This document shows positions 14,926 to 21,179 of a DNA stretch of 21,179 bases, piece after piece (positions within the stretch are counted from its first letter, which is position 1; each line of letters starts with the position of its first letter). Under the pieces are notes generated by a model, which saw only the letters and a program-made list of their open reading frames with translations, ran no database searches and was not told the origin of the DNA. The position numbers and the translations under genes are program-made. Location of the stretch: positions 1 through 21,179 of the forward strand of contig CBDUOG010000034.1 in NCBI GenBank assembly GCA_965368785.1. Direction: 5' to 3'. This DNA comes from Silanimonas sp965368785. GTDB taxonomy: Bacteria > Pseudomonadota > Gammaproteobacteria > Xanthomonadales > Xanthomonadaceae.

Positions 14926-15663
14926 ATGACGTTTCCGCGTATTTTTACCCTGACTGCCGCCATCGCCTTTGCCGTAGCCGCTGTAGCCCAGACTTCCACT
15001 GAGCCCGCTGTTGCAGAGCAAGCCGCGCCGGTGACGCCCCTAGAAACATCCGACGCCATCGCCAAGGCCGGTGACGCTACCGCTGGCGAAGCCAAAGCAG
15101 CAGCCTGCGGCGCATGCCACGGCGGTGATGGTAATTCCAGCGATCCGCAGTATCCGAAGCTCGCCGGTCAGCACGAGACGTATATCGCCCGACAACTCGA
15201 GTTGTTCGCCAATGGCGGGCGTGACAATGCCATTATGCTCGGATTTTCGGCCGGCCTGAGTGCTCAGGATCGCCGCGATATCGGTGCGTATTACGCGACT
15301 AAGAAAGTGATCCCCGGCGTTGCCGATGACAGCGTTATTGAAACAGGCCCGAACAAAGATAAAAAGTTTTTCGAAGTGGGTCAGGCCATTTATAACAGCG
15401 GTATCAGTAATCGAGGCATACCGGCGTGCACAGCCTGTCATGGACCAGCAGGCGCTGGATTACCGGGACCGACCTATCCGCGCATTGGCGGACAACACGC
15501 CAGCTACTCGTCGGCTAAGCTCATCGAGTTTCATGGCGGCGCAGCCTGGGGCACCGGTGACGACAAGAACGAGATTATGAGTCAGGCTTCTCGCGAGCTC
15601 ACTAATGAAGAAATTCTGTCGTTGGCAAGCTACATCGAAGGCCTGCACCGTTCGAGCAAGTAA
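14926..15663 (+). CDS. Diheme cytochrome c4
   Basis: The 245-residue precursor has a Sec signal peptide (hydrophobic core about 8-20, ending in AVAAVAQ). An Ala/Pro/Glu-rich spacer follows (about 22-58), then two cytochrome c domains with heme-binding CGACH (61-65) and CTACH (168-172). Likely sixth ligands are Met104 (NAIMLGF) and Met218 (NEIMSQ). Cytochrome c4 carries electrons in the periplasm, typically from the bc1 complex to cbb3-type oxidase. It stands divergent to engB and upstream of the DsbA gene, the order known from Pseudomonas. The ATG at 14926 has GGAG six bases upstream and a good promoter. The acidic, Ala-rich spacer is longer than in the compact c4 proteins I recall and may leave the protein tethered or extended. 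Confidence 0.93.
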   Translation: MTFPRIFTLTAAIAFAVAAVAQTSTEPAVAEQAAPVTPLETSDAIAKAGDATAGEAKAAACGACHGGDGNSSDPQYPKLAGQHETYIARQLELFANGGRDNAIMLGFSAGLSAQDRRDIGAYYATKKVIPGVADDSVIETGPNKDKKFFEVGQAIYNSGISNRGIPACTACHGPAGAGLPGPTYPRIGGQHASYSSAKLIEFHGGAAWGTGDDKNEIMSQASRELTNEEILSLASYIEGLHRSSK

Positions 15664-15671
15664 TCTCACTG

Positions 15672-15710
15672 AAACTACTTAGACGCAGCATTGTCTGATC
15701 TAAGTAGTTT
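15672..15710. repeat. 12-bp perfect inverted repeat between the c4 and dsbA genes
   Basis: AAACTACTTAGA (15672-15683) is matched exactly by TCTAAGTAGTTT (15699-15710) across a 15-nt loop. It begins eight bases after the c4 stop and ends 63 bp before the dsbA ATG. The stem is A/T-rich and followed by little T, so it is a doubtful intrinsic terminator. It may instead be an mRNA end-stabiliser, a partial attenuator that sets the c4 to DsbA ratio, or a protein-binding dyad. Confidence 0.5.
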
Positions 15711-15762
15711 GCACCGCAGCGATTGTCTCGATTTGCTTGCGGCCCTGTACGAAGATGTGTCC

Positions 15763-15767
15763 GGAGA
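15763..15767 (+). promoter_or_regulatory. Shine-Dalgarno site that fixes the dsbA-type start
   Basis: GGAGA lies seven bases before the ATG at 15774 (measured from GGAG). It is one base from the alternative ATG at 15768, which is too close for efficient initiation. The choice also places a lipoprotein signal at the N-terminus. Confidence 0.6.
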
Positions 15768-15773
15768 ATGTTG

Positions 15774-16628
15774 ATGAATTATCGTGGTTTTCTTGTAGCA
15801 GCGTTGATGATTTTCGCCCTGAGTGGCTGTGGTCAGGACTCGACCCCGGAGCAAACTGACGCACCCGCTATTGAAGCTGCGCCCGCTGAAACTCAGTCCG
15901 CAGACCCGGCACCGGTTGAAAGTGAAACGACAGCAAGTGAAGACACCACCGCGCAAACGCAGCCCGAAGTACAAGCCGAAATAACTGCCGAAGCGAAAGC
16001 CGAAGTTGTCGCTGCGCCGAAGCCGACGGCGCCGGCAAAGCCGGTTACCCTGCCCGCCGGACCGGAGCCACGATTGGGCATTGATTACGAAATTCTGGCG
16101 TCCCCGCAACCGCTGTATGCCGGTGGCGACAAGGTCGAAATTGCCGAGATTTTTTCTTACTCCTGCGGTCATTGCGCCCGCTTGAACCCGATACTTGCCC
16201 AGTGGAAAAAAACACTGCCCGATTACGTCAACGTTGCTTACATTCCGCTGGTTTACGGCCAGGAACCGGCAGACAATCTTGCCCGTGTCTACTTCGTGGG
16301 TGAGGCCTTAGGCGTTCTTGATAAATCGCACGAAGCCCTTTTTAATGCATTTTTGGCGAGTCGTATCCGAACCGGTGCGCTGAGTGAGTTTGAGCCGGTG
16401 TTTGCCGAAATCGGCGTTGAGTCACAAAAACTCAATGAAATCGCGAAGAGCTTTGGCATGAGTGGCAAACTCAACCGCGCCAAACAGTTTGCCCAACGCG
16501 CTGGAATAACCGGAACACCAACCATCATCGTCAACGGCAAATACAAAGTGATGGCTGGCCAAAGTGGATTCGAAGGCATGCTCTACACCGCGGAGTGGCT
16601 GGCTGCGCGCGAGCGCATTGCCAAATAG
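15774..16628 (+). CDS. DsbA-family thiol:disulfide interchange lipoprotein with long linker
   Basis: The 284-residue precursor begins with a lipoprotein signal whose lipobox is LSGC (Cys19). A low-complexity Ala/Pro/Glu/Thr linker follows (about 20-95). The thioredoxin-fold DsbA domain (about 100-284) has the active site SYSCGHC (Cys131, Cys134), the inserted helical domain and the cis-proline loop TGTPT (Pro249). DsbA oxidises cysteine pairs in exported proteins. The dipeptide between the cysteines is Gly-His, as in PDI, instead of the Pro-His of E. coli DsbA, which should shift its redox potential. Residue +2 of the mature lipoprotein is Gly, which predicts sorting to the outer membrane. 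Family members are usually soluble periplasmic proteins of about 210 residues, so the linker and anchor are unusual. It sits between c4 and the EEP gene. Confidence 0.9.
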   Translation: MNYRGFLVAALMIFALSGCGQDSTPEQTDAPAIEAAPAETQSADPAPVESETTASEDTTAQTQPEVQAEITAEAKAEVVAAPKPTAPAKPVTLPAGPEPRLGIDYEILASPQPLYAGGDKVEIAEIFSYSCGHCARLNPILAQWKKTLPDYVNVAYIPLVYGQEPADNLARVYFVGEALGVLDKSHEALFNAFLASRIRTGALSEFEPVFAEIGVESQKLNEIAKSFGMSGKLNRAKQFAQRAGITGTPTIIVNGKYKVMAGQSGFEGMLYTAEWLAARERIAK

Positions 16629-16632
16629 TCTG

Positions 16633-17433
16633 ATGCCCGATGAAGACGGCGATCGGATTTTATTGCCGAACATCACGACACCGAATGAAGTCGCAAACTC
16701 ATTGCGACTTCTGAGTTTCAATATTCAAGCGGGTAGTCAAACAAATACTTATGGCGATTACATCGCCCGCGGCTGGTCGCAAATTCTGCCGGGCGGTAAA
16801 CGCCACACGCTAAAGTCGCTCGCTGAAGTGCTTTCGCCGTTTGATGTCGTGGGCTTGCAAGAAGCCGACCCGGGAAGCTTGCGCTCGGGCTTCACCAATC
16901 AGGCAAATTTTCTGGCGGAGCTGGCGGAGTTTCCGTTTTGGAGCGACCAACCTAATCGGCGAATTGCCAAAATTGCCAGCAGCGCGAATGCGGTCTTAAG
17001 CCGGCTGCAGCCCACCGAGGTACTCGACTACGCCCTGCCCGGCAGAATGGGTGGACGTGGAGTTCTGCTGTGCCGTTATGGCGAAGGTGATCAAGCATGG
17101 CATCTGGCAGTCACCCATTTAGCACTGGGCCTGCCTTCGCGTATTGCCCAGTTAAGCTTCTTGAGCGAGTTGCTCAGCGACAAGCGTCAGCTCGTGCTTA
17201 TGGGTGATTTTAATTGCTCCTTTGATGCACCGGAGATGATGCAACTGTACCGCCGAACCCATCTTCAACCGCCACCGGAGCGTATTTTTACCTTCCCGAG
17301 CTGGGAGCCCAATCGCGCATTGGATCATATTCTGTGCGCGGGCTTTAAGATTAACCGCTATCAGGCGATGCCCGCGTCCGGCTCTGATCACTTAGCTATC
17401 GCAGCGGATATTTCACTTAAACCCAAGACGTGA
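16633..17433 (+). CDS. Endonuclease/exonuclease/phosphatase (EEP) family protein
   Basis: The 266-residue protein has the conserved metal and catalytic positions of the EEP fold: Asn30 in LSFNIQAG, Glu77 in GLQEAD, His162 in VTHLAL, Asp192 and Asn194 in MGDFNCS, and the C-terminal Asp252-His253 in SGSDHLA. Relatives cut DNA, RNA, phospholipid or phosphoester substrates. No signal peptide is visible, so a cytoplasmic role is likely. The ATG at 16633 lies four bases after the dsbA stop; the longer open frame from 16564 would run inside dsbA. Its position after c4 and dsbA is conserved in Pseudomonas-like genomes, although no functional link is obvious. Its 3' end overlaps the convergent TSUP gene by 17 bp. 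Confidence 0.88.
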   Translation: MPDEDGDRILLPNITTPNEVANSLRLLSFNIQAGSQTNTYGDYIARGWSQILPGGKRHTLKSLAEVLSPFDVVGLQEADPGSLRSGFTNQANFLAELAEFPFWSDQPNRRIAKIASSANAVLSRLQPTEVLDYALPGRMGGRGVLLCRYGEGDQAWHLAVTHLALGLPSRIAQLSFLSELLSDKRQLVLMGDFNCSFDAPEMMQLYRRTHLQPPPERIFTFPSWEPNRALDHILCAGFKINRYQAMPASGSDHLAIAADISLKPKT

Positions 17434-18223
17434 TTGCCAGGGTCAGCCCGATAAAAAATAAGACCAACGCAAAAACTTTTTTCAACGTATCGCCATGTAG
17501 GTGATGCGCTAGGCGAACTCCCCACGAGGCCGAAAATACTGCGGCAACCCCTATTCCGATAGCCGCTGGAAGATAAACATAGCCCCAACTGTATTCCGGC
17601 ATCTGCGTAGGTGTTGGTAGACCCGCGAACGTAAGGGCAGCAGACAAAGCGATCGCCACACCACAGGCACTGGATGTACCAACCGCACGCACAGTCGGAA
17701 CGCCTAGACGGGTCAATAAAGGGACGGTCATTGAACCACCGCCGATACCCACTAAAGAGGATATTGCGCCGATCGATAGTCCCCAGATACTTAGCAGCCA
17801 CCCCTTTGGCACTTGGTGTTTGATGCCTGCTAATTCGCTATTCGTAACCACGCCCATGCGCACCGCGACGATGATGCAAAAGCCTGCAACGCCCCACTGT
17901 AAAACCGTGGAGCTCAGCTCCGCCGCAAGAACCCCACCCAGACTGGCACCGATGAGTAATCCCGGCGCCAACCAGCCAAAGCTCTTTATCAAAACCGCCC
18001 CCCGGCGATGGTGTGCATAAGCGGAACTTGCGCCGGTAATCACAATCGAAGCCAGTGAACTTGCCAATGCCACGTGGGTGATGGCTGAGTCGGGCACCTG
18101 GAAATGCGGTAACAAAAATACCAATGCCGCAACCAGAACGATACCACCACCGATACCCAGCAATCCAGCCAGGAACCCGGCAATGACGCCCATCAGTGGG
18201 AACCACAATAAATTCGGATCCAT
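17417..18223 (-). CDS. TauE/SafE (TSUP) family membrane permease
   Basis: The 268-residue protein is highly hydrophobic, with about eight predicted helices. The two related halves each carry the glycine-rich family signature: GLLGIGGGIVLVAALVF (near 20-36) and SLVGIGGGSMTVPLLTRLG (near 155-173). TSUP proteins export small organic or sulfur-containing anions such as sulfite or sulfoacetate. The substrate cannot be told from sequence. AGGGCGA directly upstream of the ATG at 18223 is a usable ribosome site. It is convergent with the EEP gene (17-bp overlap) and divergent from slt with a 57-bp gap, so the gap must hold two promoters; I see no strong match. Confidence 0.9.
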   Translation of the reverse strand: MDPNLLWFPLMGVIAGFLAGLLGIGGGIVLVAALVFLLPHFQVPDSAITHVALASSLASIVITGASSAYAHHRRGAVLIKSFGWLAPGLLIGASLGGVLAAELSSTVLQWGVAGFCIIVAVRMGVVTNSELAGIKHQVPKGWLLSIWGLSIGAISSLVGIGGGSMTVPLLTRLGVPTVRAVGTSSACGVAIALSAALTFAGLPTPTQMPEYSWGYVYLPAAIGIGVAAVFSASWGVRLAHHLHGDTLKKVFALVLFFIGLTLAITSWV

Positions 18224-18280
18224 TCGCCCTACTCAAGCCCTTATTCAGTTAGCCAGCCTTGCATCAGCTAAACTTTGCTC

Positions 18281-20281
18281 ATGATCTCATTCTCCACACC
18301 CCGAACCAATCGCAAGTCCACCTTAGCCCGCGGACTTTTCATTCTTGCCCTGGCGAGCCTGCCTATTGTCTTCGCCAACGCGAACAATTTAGATCAACAG
18401 CGCAATACCCTACGCAGCGCATTCGCAGAGGCTAAAGATGGCACTTTAAGCAAACGGCGGCTAGTCCAGCTGTCTGCACATCCACTTGCCGGCTGGCTTG
18501 AAGCGGTTGATCTGCATGCTCAGATAGACAAAATCAGTGATGCACAGATGCAGCAGAGCCTTTCTCGCATCGGCGATCAGCCAGCTGCACTATGGCTACG
18601 TCACAGTTATCTAAATGCGCTTGCCAGGAAAAAACAGTGGCAGAGCTTCTCAAAGTTTTACACGCCGAGCAGCGACGTGAGTCTGCGTTGTCATGACTTG
18701 AGCGCGCGTCAGGCCGCCGGTCGTATCGATGACAAATGGTTTGCTGACCTTAAAGGCATTTGGCTTCATGGCAAATCATTGCCATCTGCGTGCGATGGCC
18801 CAATCGCAGCAATGGAGGGCATGCGTAAAATCAGTTATGCAATGCGCTGGCAGCGTATTGACCTGGCTATTGAAGCGAATGAACCGGCTCTGATTCGTTT
18901 CTTAGCGCGTGCTTTGAATACTGCTGATTCCGCCCAAGCCAATGCTTACGCGGATTATTTGCAAAGTACCAAGGGCAATCCGCTGAACTGGCCGAACAAT
19001 GAACGCTCGCGTCGCACTGTGCTAACCGCGTTAAAACGAAGTGCCCGCAGCGACCCGGATAAAACCGAACAGCTGCTGCAATCACTCGCTTCGAGCCCGA
19101 TCATCACTACGGATGCGCACAATGAGATTGCAGCTGAGATTGCACTGTGGAGCGCCGTCAATTACTTGCCGAATGCCGAACGCCGATTTAAAGACTTAGC
19201 GGCTACAGCCTATACGCCGCAGTTATTAGAGTGGCGCGTGCGCGAAGCATTGCATCGCGCAGACTACTCTGCGGCACTGGCAGCGATTCAAAAAATGGAT
19301 AAAGCGCAGTTAGCCGATTCGCGTTGGCTGTATCTGCGGGCACGACTGCATGAACTCAACGGCGACTCCAAATCGGCTGCCAGCGACTACGCAGTCGCTG
19401 CGCTAAGCCCAAGTTTTCATGGGTTTCTTGCTGCTGACCGATCCGGTCGAAACTATCAGATTTGCGCACTTGAGCCGTCCTCGGACTTAAACGTACGTAA
19501 TCAGGTGGATCAGAACGCGTATTTGCTGCGCGCGTTCGAGTTATACCAAATGGACATGGTTGGCTTCGCCGGCAAAGAGTGGAATGCATTTATCCGCAAT
19601 GCCAATGACGACCAGCGACGCGTAGCCATTGCAAAGGCGGTGGAACTGAACTGGTTTGATCGCGCGGTTTATTTTATCGGCAGCGATGCCGACGCTTTTC
19701 GCTACTATTCCCTGCGATTTCCGATTGCGTATCGCAATAAGCTGGTGAGCGAAGCACGACACAATGCCTTAGATCCAGCATTGGTTGCGGGATTGGTGCG
19801 AGCAGAAAGCGGATTTATGCACGATGCACGTAGCCATGCCAATGCGCGTGGACTGATGCAAATGTTGCCCAGCGTGGGTGCACGCACAGCCCGACAATTG
19901 AATTTGCGCTGGCGTGGCTCGCACAGCCTGTATGATGCTAATTTGAACTTGCAGCTAGGCACCTACCATCTGCGCGAGATGATTGACGCGAATGACGCTT
20001 CAGTGATCAGGGCGCTCGCCGCCTATAACGCCGGCCCGACGCCGACGAATCGCTGGATCAGCCAACGCCCTACGCTGGATCAGGATTTATGGATAGAGAC
20101 TATCCCCTACCATGAGACGCGAGATTATGTGGCACGGGTTCTGGCATTCAGTGTGATATATGATTGGCGCTTGAACGGTAGCGCAACCGCGTTGTCGGAT
20201 CGAATAAATGGCAACAAGCAAACAACGGTACGTCGACAGTTTTCATGCGACCAGACCAGCGGGGAAATCGTAGCACCATGA
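18281..20281 (+). CDS. slt: Soluble lytic murein transglycosylase (Slt70-like)
   Basis: The 666-residue precursor starts with a basic region and a hydrophobic signal peptide ending near residue 34 (IVFANA). A long alpha-helical superhelix (about 40-480) forms the doughnut domain of Slt. The SLT catalytic domain has the catalytic Glu509 in VRAESGF, GLMQM (524-528) and AAYNAGP (580-586). It cleaves the MurNAc-GlcNAc bond of peptidoglycan in the periplasm, releasing 1,6-anhydromuropeptides. I start it at ATG 18281; an in-frame TTG at 18275 adds only two residues, and neither has a clear ribosome site. The stop overlaps the next gene's start as ATGA. Length is close to E. coli Slt (645). Confidence 0.94.
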   Translation: MISFSTPRTNRKSTLARGLFILALASLPIVFANANNLDQQRNTLRSAFAEAKDGTLSKRRLVQLSAHPLAGWLEAVDLHAQIDKISDAQMQQSLSRIGDQPAALWLRHSYLNALARKKQWQSFSKFYTPSSDVSLRCHDLSARQAAGRIDDKWFADLKGIWLHGKSLPSACDGPIAAMEGMRKISYAMRWQRIDLAIEANEPALIRFLARALNTADSAQANAYADYLQSTKGNPLNWPNNERSRRTVLTALKRSARSDPDKTEQLLQSLASSPIITTDAHNEIAAEIALWSAVNYLPNAERRFKDLAATAYTPQLLEWRVREALHRADYSAALAAIQKMDKAQLADSRWLYLRARLHELNGDSKSAASDYAVAALSPSFHGFLAADRSGRNYQICALEPSSDLNVRNQVDQNAYLLRAFELYQMDMVGFAGKEWNAFIRNANDDQRRVAIAKAVELNWFDRAVYFIGSDADAFRYYSLRFPIAYRNKLVSEARHNALDPALVAGLVRAESGFMHDARSHANARGLMQMLPSVGARTARQLNLRWRGSHSLYDANLNLQLGTYHLREMIDANDASVIRALAAYNAGPTPTNRWISQRPTLDQDLWIETIPYHETRDYVARVLAFSVIYDWRLNGSATALSDRINGNKQTTVRRQFSCDQTSGEIVAP

Positions 20282-21179
20282 AGAAATTACGCATTAGCGT
20301 TTTAGGCGGAAGCGGATTCGTAGGTCGTAATCTTTGCGCGCGCCTGGCACACGATGGGCATGATGTCCGGGTGTTCAGCAGAAATCCAAATGCTCATCTG
20401 AATCGGCAGATTGCACCCGGCATAACGGTAGACACATTAGATGTGTACGACGAAGCTAAGTTAAGCGCTGCCATAAAAGGCAGTGATGCGGTCATTAATC
20501 TGGTTGGCATACTCAATGAGCGCGGGGATAACGGCAAGGGCTTCCACCATGCCCACGTGCAACTGACTCGCGTGCTTGTCTCAGCCTGCAAGCATGCCGG
20601 CGTGAGTCGTTTAATACATATGAGTGCCTTGAATGCCGGGCGTGGAAAAAGCAACTATTTACGATCCAAAGGCGAGGCCGAAGACGTCGTTAAGATTAGC
20701 GGCTTGGATTGGACCATTTTCCAGCCCTCGGTAATTTTTGGACCGGGTGATGGACTGTTTGGCCGGTTTAGCGTGTTGCTGCAACTCGCACCGATTCTGC
20801 CTCTGGCCAGACCCGATGCGAAATTTGCGCCCGTATTTATAGGCGATGTGGTTGAGGCATTTGTGCGTTGTCTGAAAGACTCATCAAGTTTCGGCCGCAC
20901 CTACGAGCTTTACGGACCAGACGTATTTCGATTGATTGACCTGGTACGCATGACCGCCAGACAGATCAATTCGCGATGCAAGGTGGTCGGCTTACCCGAT
21001 CCGCTGGGACGTCTTCAAGCAATGGTCTTTGACTGGATACCCGGAAAGCCTTTTTCGTCCGACAATTACCGATCCTTGCTTACCGACTCGGTCGGCGCAG
21101 TTGATGGCCTGCATCAACTCGCGATCAAACCAACAACGGTGCGTTTGATGCTGCCTGAAATTCTGGGAAGCCCTGATCA
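20278..21179 (+). CDS. NAD(P)-binding protein, complex I NDUFA9-like family (3' end outside window)
   Basis: The frame is open to the last base; 300 complete codons are visible. The N-terminus has the Rossmann motif VLGGSGFVGRNL (residues 8-19). INLVGILNERG and a modified active-site region follow, with SKGEAE (K where the SDR YxxxK lysine sits, preceded by NYLR). FQPSVIFGPGD is typical of atypical SDRs related to NDUFA9. Bacterial members are thought to bind NAD(P)H and some take part in quinone or respiratory functions; the role here is unknown. It overlaps slt by the ATGA quartet and so is translationally coupled to it. In related genomes I recall a tRNA nucleotidyltransferase gene downstream, but that would lie outside this window. 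Confidence 0.88.
   Translation, partial: MKKLRISVLGGSGFVGRNLCARLAHDGHDVRVFSRNPNAHLNRQIAPGITVDTLDVYDEAKLSAAIKGSDAVINLVGILNERGDNGKGFHHAHVQLTRVLVSACKHAGVSRLIHMSALNAGRGKSNYLRSKGEAEDVVKISGLDWTIFQPSVIFGPGDGLFGRFSVLLQLAPILPLARPDAKFAPVFIGDVVEAFVRCLKDSSSFGRTYELYGPDVFRLIDLVRMTARQINSRCKVVGLPDPLGRLQAMVFDWIPGKPFSSDNYRSLLTDSVGAVDGLHQLAIKPTTVRLMLPEILGSPD

Noticed and set aside
17417..17433. 17-bp convergent overlap of the EEP and TSUP genes as a regulatory antisense device.
   Set aside because: Short 3' overlaps are common in compact bacterial genomes, and nothing in the sequence suggests more than close packing.

Overview
The window carries 18 protein-coding genes and no rRNA, tRNA or CRISPR array that I can recognise. 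Base composition is moderate (low to mid 50s % GC by eye). Gene content and order suggest a gammaproteobacterium: engB is divergent from a diheme cytochrome c4 gene, followed by a DsbA-type gene and an EEP-family nuclease gene, an order I know from Pseudomonas-like genomes. The PEP carboxylase, proteobacterial GshA, TauE/SafE permease, soluble lytic transglycosylase and NDUFA9-like gene fit. Wording of the PEP carboxylase motifs and the amidohydrolase resembles Xanthomonadales or Woeseia-like bacteria, but the order is not fixed by what is visible. Both edges cut genes: the amidohydrolase at the left and the NDUFA9-like gene at the right.

Layout. 1-3464 (+): 3' part of an amidohydrolase, a hairpin terminator, a small unknown gene coupled to a PP-loop (DUF71/COG2102) ATPase, a small membrane protein and a glutathione S-transferase. 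3484-6213 (-): PEP carboxylase. 6283-12654 (-): six tightly packed genes, read right to left as LolC/E-type permease, ketoacyl synthase III, OleD-like SDR, metallo-beta-lactamase-fold hydrolase, ATP-grasp ligase and GNAT/FemAB-like acyltransferase. 12747-14774 (-): glutamate-cysteine ligase and the GTPase EngB, with a small repeat-like hairpin between them. 14926-17433 (+): cytochrome c4, DsbA-type lipoprotein and EEP phosphohydrolase. 17417-18223 (-): TSUP permease. 18281-21179 (+): lytic transglycosylase overlapping the NDUFA9-like gene.

The part most likely to be undescribed is the six-gene operon at 6283-12654. Every junction is a direct abutment, a 1-nt gap or an overlap, so the products very probably act together. 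The set holds a carbon-carbon bond-forming condensing enzyme, a reductase, a hydrolase/thioesterase-like enzyme, an ATP-dependent ligase and an acyltransferase, behind a lipoprotein-exporter-like permease. It looks like a compact pathway for a modified fatty acyl product (for example an acylated amine or amino acid lipid). It resembles parts of the Ole olefin/beta-lactone pathway (KASIII plus SDR) and of alkylquinolone synthesis (KASIII plus MBL thioesterase) but matches neither. The product is unknown.

The rest is mostly housekeeping: anaplerosis (Ppc), glutathione metabolism (GshA, GST), ribosome assembly (EngB), periplasmic electron transfer and thiol chemistry (c4, DsbA) and murein turnover (Slt). 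No gene-free stretch exceeds 300 bp. The longest are 2262-2443 (a possible 5' leader hairpin) and 14775-14925 (a convincing promoter with a palindrome).
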